64,000 nucleotides of DNA from Streptomyces chumphonensis (GTDB lineage Bacteria > Actinomycetota > Actinomycetes > Streptomycetales > Streptomycetaceae), in contig NZ_JACXYU010000001.1 in assembly GCF_014779715.1 (NCBI RefSeq), positions 682,001 to 746,000 of the forward strand. The letters run 5' to 3'. The position numbers were made by a program, and so were the translations under genes. The number at the start of each line of letters is the position of its first letter. Position 1 is the stretch's first letter. Of this stretch, positions 60,583 to 64,000 are shown piece by piece. The notes under the pieces are model-generated. The model ran no database searches. It saw only the letters and a program-made list of their open reading frames with translations, and had not been told where the DNA came from.

Positions 60583-61857
60583 GTGGCGGCGATGAGCGGG
60601 GGCGGCGGGACGCGGCGGTGGGGCTGGGGCGGCGGGCGCGCGGAGCAGCTGCGGGCCGGGGCGCAGGCCGCGAAGGACGCCGCCGCGGCGGCCTTCTACG
60701 ATCTGGACACCGCCCAGCGTGACGTGCGGATCTCGGTGGAGACGATCGGCGCCGTGGACGCGTCGGGGCCCGGGCGGCGGGCGGTGGAGCGGTTCGCGGA
60801 GTTCGGGCAGCGGATCGACGCGGTGAGCCACGACTACATCCGGGCGGTGGACGCGCACGACCTGGACCGGGAGGGGTTGGAGCCGGGGGCCGCGCAGCAG
60901 GCGCTGCGGGATCTGGAGCGGGTCAAGGGGGAACTGGAGCGGACCCGCGCCGACCTGGGGCGGTTCGAGCAGGAGCTGACCCCGCTGCTCCAGCACGCGG
61001 AGGCCCAACTGGCGCAGGTGGCCCCGGCCGTGGAACGCGGGCGGCAGGCCCTGCTGGGGGCGACGCAGGCACTGGACGCCGCGCGGGAGGCCGGTTTCAC
61101 GGCGGAGGAGCAGGCGGCCCGGCTGGCCGCGCTCGCCCCGGAGCTGACCCGGCTGAACGAGGGGGCGGCCCGGCACGGCGTCCCGGAGACGATCCGCCGG
61201 GCGGAGGACGTCCAGCGGCGGGCGGAGGCGGTGCGGGAGGAGGCGCGTCGGCTGCCGGAGCAGGCCGCCGAGATCGACCGCCGGCTGTCCAGCCTGCGGA
61301 CGCGGGCCCAGGCGCTGGCCACACGGGCCGGGACGGTCGAGCCGGTGCTGAGCGAGCTGCGGCGGCGCTTCAGTGCCGCCTGCTGGGAGGATCTCCAGCA
61401 CGTGCCGGCGCAGGCGCTGGAGGCGTCCCGGCGGGCCGAGGAGAAGCTGCGCGAGGCGCAGGAGGCGCGCCGGGCGCAGCGCTGGCCGGACGCGACGGCG
61501 CTCCTGGCGACGGTCCGGGCATCGCTGAACAGCGGGGACAGCGCCGTCTCGGCGGCCGGGGAGCGACTGGACCGGCTGAACGAGGTGGCGTTCAACCACG
61601 AGCGGGAGGCCGAACGGACCCGGTTCGCCGTCCGGGACGCGCAGAAGCTGGCCATGGCGGGGCGCAACACGCCCGACCCCCGGCACGCCGGCCCGCTGGA
61701 CGAGGCGGTGGCGCGGTGGGAACGGGCGGTGGCGGGTCTGGAGGGCGGCGGCAGGAACCCCGACTACTGGCACTTCCTGACGGAGCTGGACGCGATCCGG
61801 GAGACGGTGTCCGCCGTGGTGCGGGACATCCGGGAGAGCCGGGGCGGGCAGCGCTGA
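60583..61857 (+). CDS. Long coiled-coil protein
   Basis: A 424-residue cytoplasmic protein of mainly helical, coiled-coil-type sequence (ALRDLERVKGELERTRADLG, RRAEAVREEARRLPEQAAEI, ASRRAEEKLREAQEARRAQR). It has neither a signal peptide nor a membrane segment. GTG 60583 is preferred because GGAGGGG lies five bases upstream; an ATG at 60592 is also possible. The FmdB-type zinc ribbon gene follows after 21 bp. The protein family is widespread in Streptomyces without known function. Confidence 0.7.
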   Translation: MAAMSGGGGTRRWGWGGGRAEQLRAGAQAAKDAAAAAFYDLDTAQRDVRISVETIGAVDASGPGRRAVERFAEFGQRIDAVSHDYIRAVDAHDLDREGLEPGAAQQALRDLERVKGELERTRADLGRFEQELTPLLQHAEAQLAQVAPAVERGRQALLGATQALDAAREAGFTAEEQAARLAALAPELTRLNEGAARHGVPETIRRAEDVQRRAEAVREEARRLPEQAAEIDRRLSSLRTRAQALATRAGTVEPVLSELRRRFSAACWEDLQHVPAQALEASRRAEEKLREAQEARRAQRWPDATALLATVRASLNSGDSAVSAAGERLDRLNEVAFNHEREAERTRFAVRDAQKLAMAGRNTPDPRHAGPLDEAVARWERAVAGLEGGGRNPDYWHFLTELDAIRETVSAVVRDIRESRGGQR

Positions 61858-61878
61858 CCCGCGGCTATCCTGCGGGGT

Positions 61879-62094
61879 ATGCCGAGGTATGAGTTCCGGT
61901 GCCGCGAGTGCGGCACGTCGTTCGAGGTCAGCCGCCCGATGGCGGAGTCCGGCGCGCCCGCGTCCTGTCCCCGGGGGCACGGTGACACGGTGAAGCTGCT
62001 GTCGGCGGTGGCGGTGGGCGGCACGAGCGCCGCACCCGCGCCCGCCGCGCGGGGCGGCGGTGGCGGATGCTGCGGGGGCGGCTGCTGCGGCTGA
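61879..62094 (+). CDS. FmdB-type zinc ribbon protein
   Basis: A 71-residue protein with the CxxC_CXXC_SSSS/FmdB pattern: MPRYEFRCRECGTSFEVSRP, then CPRGHGDTVKLLSAVAVGG, where the second half has C and H as ligands. The C-terminal tail is Gly/Ala-rich and ends in two CC pairs (GGGGGCCGGGCCG). These small regulators are often next to unrelated genes and are thought to bind zinc. Start ATG 61879. Confidence 0.85.
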   Translation: MPRYEFRCRECGTSFEVSRPMAESGAPASCPRGHGDTVKLLSAVAVGGTSAAPAPAARGGGGGCCGGGCCG

Positions 62095-62109
62095 CCGACG
62101 GGCTGGGTG

Positions 62110-62928
62110 CTACGCCCCGACGCGGCGCAGGGCCTCGTCGAGGATGCGCTCCCCCGCGCCGACCCCGACCTCCGGCAGCGCCGTGATGTGCGGGGCGGTC
62201 CAGCCGGTGTCGGCCAGTTCGCCGTGGCCGGGACGCCAGCCGGCGTCGGCGGCGAGCAGGAGGTCGGCGTCGAGGAGGGAGTCCCCGGCGGCGAGCGTTC
62301 GGCGGGCACCGGTCCGCCGGGCGACCTCGGCGACGGCGGCGCTCTTGGTGAGCGGCCGGGGCACGGCGTAGACCTTGCGGCCCTGGACGGAGACCGCCCA
62401 GCCGAGCGGCTCGGCCCAGGCCGCCAGGTCCTTGATCCAGGTCTGGGGCAGCAGGGACCGGTCCACGACGAGGTAGGCGAAGAGGTCCTCGGCGGTGCGC
62501 TCCTTCAGCAGCCAGGCCGGGTCGGACGTGCGACGCAGGTGGTCCCGGACCTCGGCGAGCGGGGCGCAGGCGTCGTCGAGGCGGGCCAGGACGGCGCGGT
62601 GCCAGTCGTGGTCGGTGCGGCCGTCGACCAGCAGGTGGCCGCCGTTGGCGCAGATGGCGAACGGCGCGGGCGGGCCCGGCAGCTGGATGCGCCGGTACTG
62701 CTCGCGGGTGCGCGTGGTGGTGGGCACCAGGACGCTGCGCGCGGCCAGCTCGGGGAGCAGCGCGGCGGCGCGTTCGGTGAGGTAGGACAGCGGCTTGCCC
62801 TGGTAGACCTCGACGCACAGCAGCCGGGGTGCCTCGGCGTCCGGCACGTCGAGGTGGAGCGCGGCGGCGGAGTAGATGAGGGTGCGGTCGAGGTCGCTGG
62901 CGACGAGCAGGGGTCCGGTGGGCGTCAT
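62110..62928 (-). CDS. HAD family hydrolase (tellurium-resistance-associated type)
   Basis: A 272-residue HAD-IIB phosphatase. Motif I LLVASDLDRTLIYS, motif II LVPTTTRTREQYRR, motif III VPRPLTKSAAVAEVA, motif IV TLAAGDSLLDADLLLAADAG. In actinobacteria this type lies in the tellurite/stress operons with a StiP-type protein, ATP-grasp and TerD genes. It overlaps the StiP-like stop by 4 bp (ATGA) and therefore belongs to that operon. Substrate unknown. Confidence 0.88.
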   Translation of the reverse strand: MTPTGPLLVASDLDRTLIYSAAALHLDVPDAEAPRLLCVEVYQGKPLSYLTERAAALLPELAARSVLVPTTTRTREQYRRIQLPGPPAPFAICANGGHLLVDGRTDHDWHRAVLARLDDACAPLAEVRDHLRRTSDPAWLLKERTAEDLFAYLVVDRSLLPQTWIKDLAAWAEPLGWAVSVQGRKVYAVPRPLTKSAAVAEVARRTGARRTLAAGDSLLDADLLLAADAGWRPGHGELADTGWTAPHITALPEVGVGAGERILDEALRRVGA

Positions 62929-64000
62929 CGGGCGGCCTTTCCGTCGGCGCCGGTGGCGCCCCTGGTGTAGCGCGGGTGGATGAGCCCGACGCAGGTGTAG
63001 GGCAGGTCGTCGGTCTCCTCGACGGGCACACCGCGCTGCCGGGCGAGCAGCCGGACGTGGTCGAGGTCGGCGCCCGCGCCGCGTCGGGCCAGGATGCGCC
63101 AGGGCACGCGGCGCAGGAGGACGCGGGTGGTCTCGCCGACCCCGGGCTTGACGAGGTTGACGTCGCCGATGCCGTACTCCTCGCTGATGCGTTCGACGGC
63201 CCGCCAGCCGTCCCAGGTGGGGGTGCGGTCGGCGGTGCGCAGGGCGCGGGCATCGGCGGCGGCGGCGGCCGCGACGTCGGGGAAGTGCGCGGCGACGGAG
63301 TCGAGGAAGTGCGCGGACAGGTCGCTCCCGGCGAGTTCCCGGTAGTGCTTGGCGCCGTGGAAGTCGCCGGGCCCGACGAGGTCGGCGCGCAGGACGGTGC
63401 GGGAGATCAGCCCGGACACGGTGGAGTTCAGGCAGGCGGACGGGATGAGGTAGTCCTCGCGTGTGCCGTAGGTGCGCACGCAGCCGCCCGGGTCGGCGAG
63501 GACGGCCAGGTCGGGGTCGAAGCCGGGGAAGGGGCGCAGGGCGTCGGCCAGTTCGCGCGTGATGGCGCCCTTGCCCGTCCAGCCGTCGACGAAGACGACG
63601 TCGGCCGGGTCGTGGTGGGCGGCGAGCCAGCGCAGCGCGGTGGTGTCGATGCCCCGGCCGCGCACGATGGAGACGGCGTAGTGGGGCAGGTCGAGGCCGT
63701 GGGCGTAGCGGGCCCAACGGCGCATGAGGACGCCGACGGGCGTACCGGCCCGGGCGAGGGAGACCAGGACGGGGCGCGGGCCGCGCTCGGCCAGGACGGT
63801 CTCGGTGACGGTGCCCACCGCGCGGGCGACGCGGGCGGCGGAGAGGTCGAGCGCGGTGTGGAAGAGCCGCTGGTATTCGGGGCTGGGCTGGTACTCGACG
63901 GGCAGCGACTCCGCGTAGTGGGCACCGCCGCGCTGGATGGCCTCCTCCCGCTCCTCCGTGGGGGCTTCGAGGGAGACGGCGGAGAGGTCCTGGAGGAGCC
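62925..64000 (-). CDS. StiP family protein, partial (5' end beyond window)
   Basis: The reading frame is open to the right edge of the window, so the start is not seen; at least 358 residues are present. Recognisable segments: LVSLARAGTPVGVLMRRW, HYAVSIVRGRGIDTTALRWL, VVFVDGWTGKGAITREL, PSACLNSTVSGLISRTVLR, DFHGAKHYRELAGSDLSAHF, VNLVKPGVGETTRVLLRR and DDLPYTCVGLIHPRYTRG. This is the StiP (PRTase-fold, annotated cysteine protease) family of tellurium-resistance operons, which contains a phosphoribosyltransferase-like fold. More operon genes probably lie to the right. Confidence 0.82.
   Translation of the reverse strand, partial: LLQDLSAVSLEAPTEEREEAIQRGGAHYAESLPVEYQPSPEYQRLFHTALDLSAARVARAVGTVTETVLAERGPRPVLVSLARAGTPVGVLMRRWARYAHGLDLPHYAVSIVRGRGIDTTALRWLAAHHDPADVVFVDGWTGKGAITRELADALRPFPGFDPDLAVLADPGGCVRTYGTREDYLIPSACLNSTVSGLISRTVLRADLVGPGDFHGAKHYRELAGSDLSAHFLDSVAAHFPDVAAAAAADARALRTADRTPTWDGWRAVERISEEYGIGDVNLVKPGVGETTRVLLRRVPWRILARRGAGADLDHVRLLARQRGVPVEETDDLPYTCVGLIHPRYTRGATGADGKAAR

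Overview
The window is 64 kb of very GC-rich DNA with strong G/C third-position bias, GTG/TTG starts, GGAGG-type ribosome binding sites, many TetR regulators and 4-bp ATGA/GTGA gene overlaps. A SapB/RamS-type lanthipeptide cluster, an XRE-DUF5753/DUF397 pair, and the order RNase H/phosphatase, zinc-ribbon protein, Nif3 point to a Streptomyces or very close relative. No species is assigned. I see no insertion sequence, prophage, CRISPR array or rRNA.

Layout. 0-11.5 kb: housekeeping and metabolic genes: two TetR regulators with readable operators, a DDAH-type hydrolase, an Rsm22-like methyltransferase, a serine hydrolase overlapping a Bcr/CflA exporter, a Tat-exported PhoD, an SDR, a cupin/zinc-ribbon protein, DUF5701 and PhzF. 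11.7-15 kb: a lower-GC, less conserved stretch with a DUF397/XRE-DUF5753 pair, a 437-residue protein of unknown function and long gene-free segments. It ends at rnpB (RNase P RNA). 15.4-22.5 kb: an RNB-family protein whose catalytic residues are changed, YaaA, an acyl-CoA dehydrogenase behind a palindromic operator, and the nif3/zinc-ribbon/RNase H-phosphatase operon. 22.7-32.3 kb: unknown genes, a MaoC-type hydratase, an amidase, a four-helix membrane protein, and a glycosyltransferase/methyltransferase/terpenoid-cyclase-fold operon divergent from a KstR-like regulator. KstR-type boxes lie at this divergent region and upstream of the MaoC gene.

32.5-39.6 kb: a complete class III lanthipeptide locus (ramR, two half-size ABC exporters, a 39-residue precursor, LanKC synthetase), with two perfect RNA hairpins between precursor and transporter genes. 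39.8-45.75 kb: a cobalamin riboswitch followed by five overlapping genes. Two encode secreted, membrane-anchored proteins and three a dedicated ECF transporter (T, fused A-A, S). Together they look like a cell-surface B12 capture and import system resembling transcobalamin in plan.

45.6-60.4 kb: mixed genes: a GT87-PAP2 fusion overlapping the ECF operon tail to tail, a MhuD-like heme monooxygenase, a lipoprotein, acetyltransferases, DedA, a Cu/Zn SOD-like protein, a secreted HNH nuclease, a manganese (yybP-ykoY) riboswitch with a GDT1/UPF0016 exporter, an MFS-MarR fusion, a choice-of-anchor A protein, a TetR/quinone oxidoreductase pair, and tRNA-Val(TAC). 60.5-64 kb: a coiled-coil protein, an FmdB-type zinc ribbon, and the start of a tellurium-resistance-associated HAD/StiP operon that runs off the right edge.

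Assignments come from reading translations and motifs by eye. No database search was possible, so family names are recollection-based and starts are judged from ribosome binding sites and family length.
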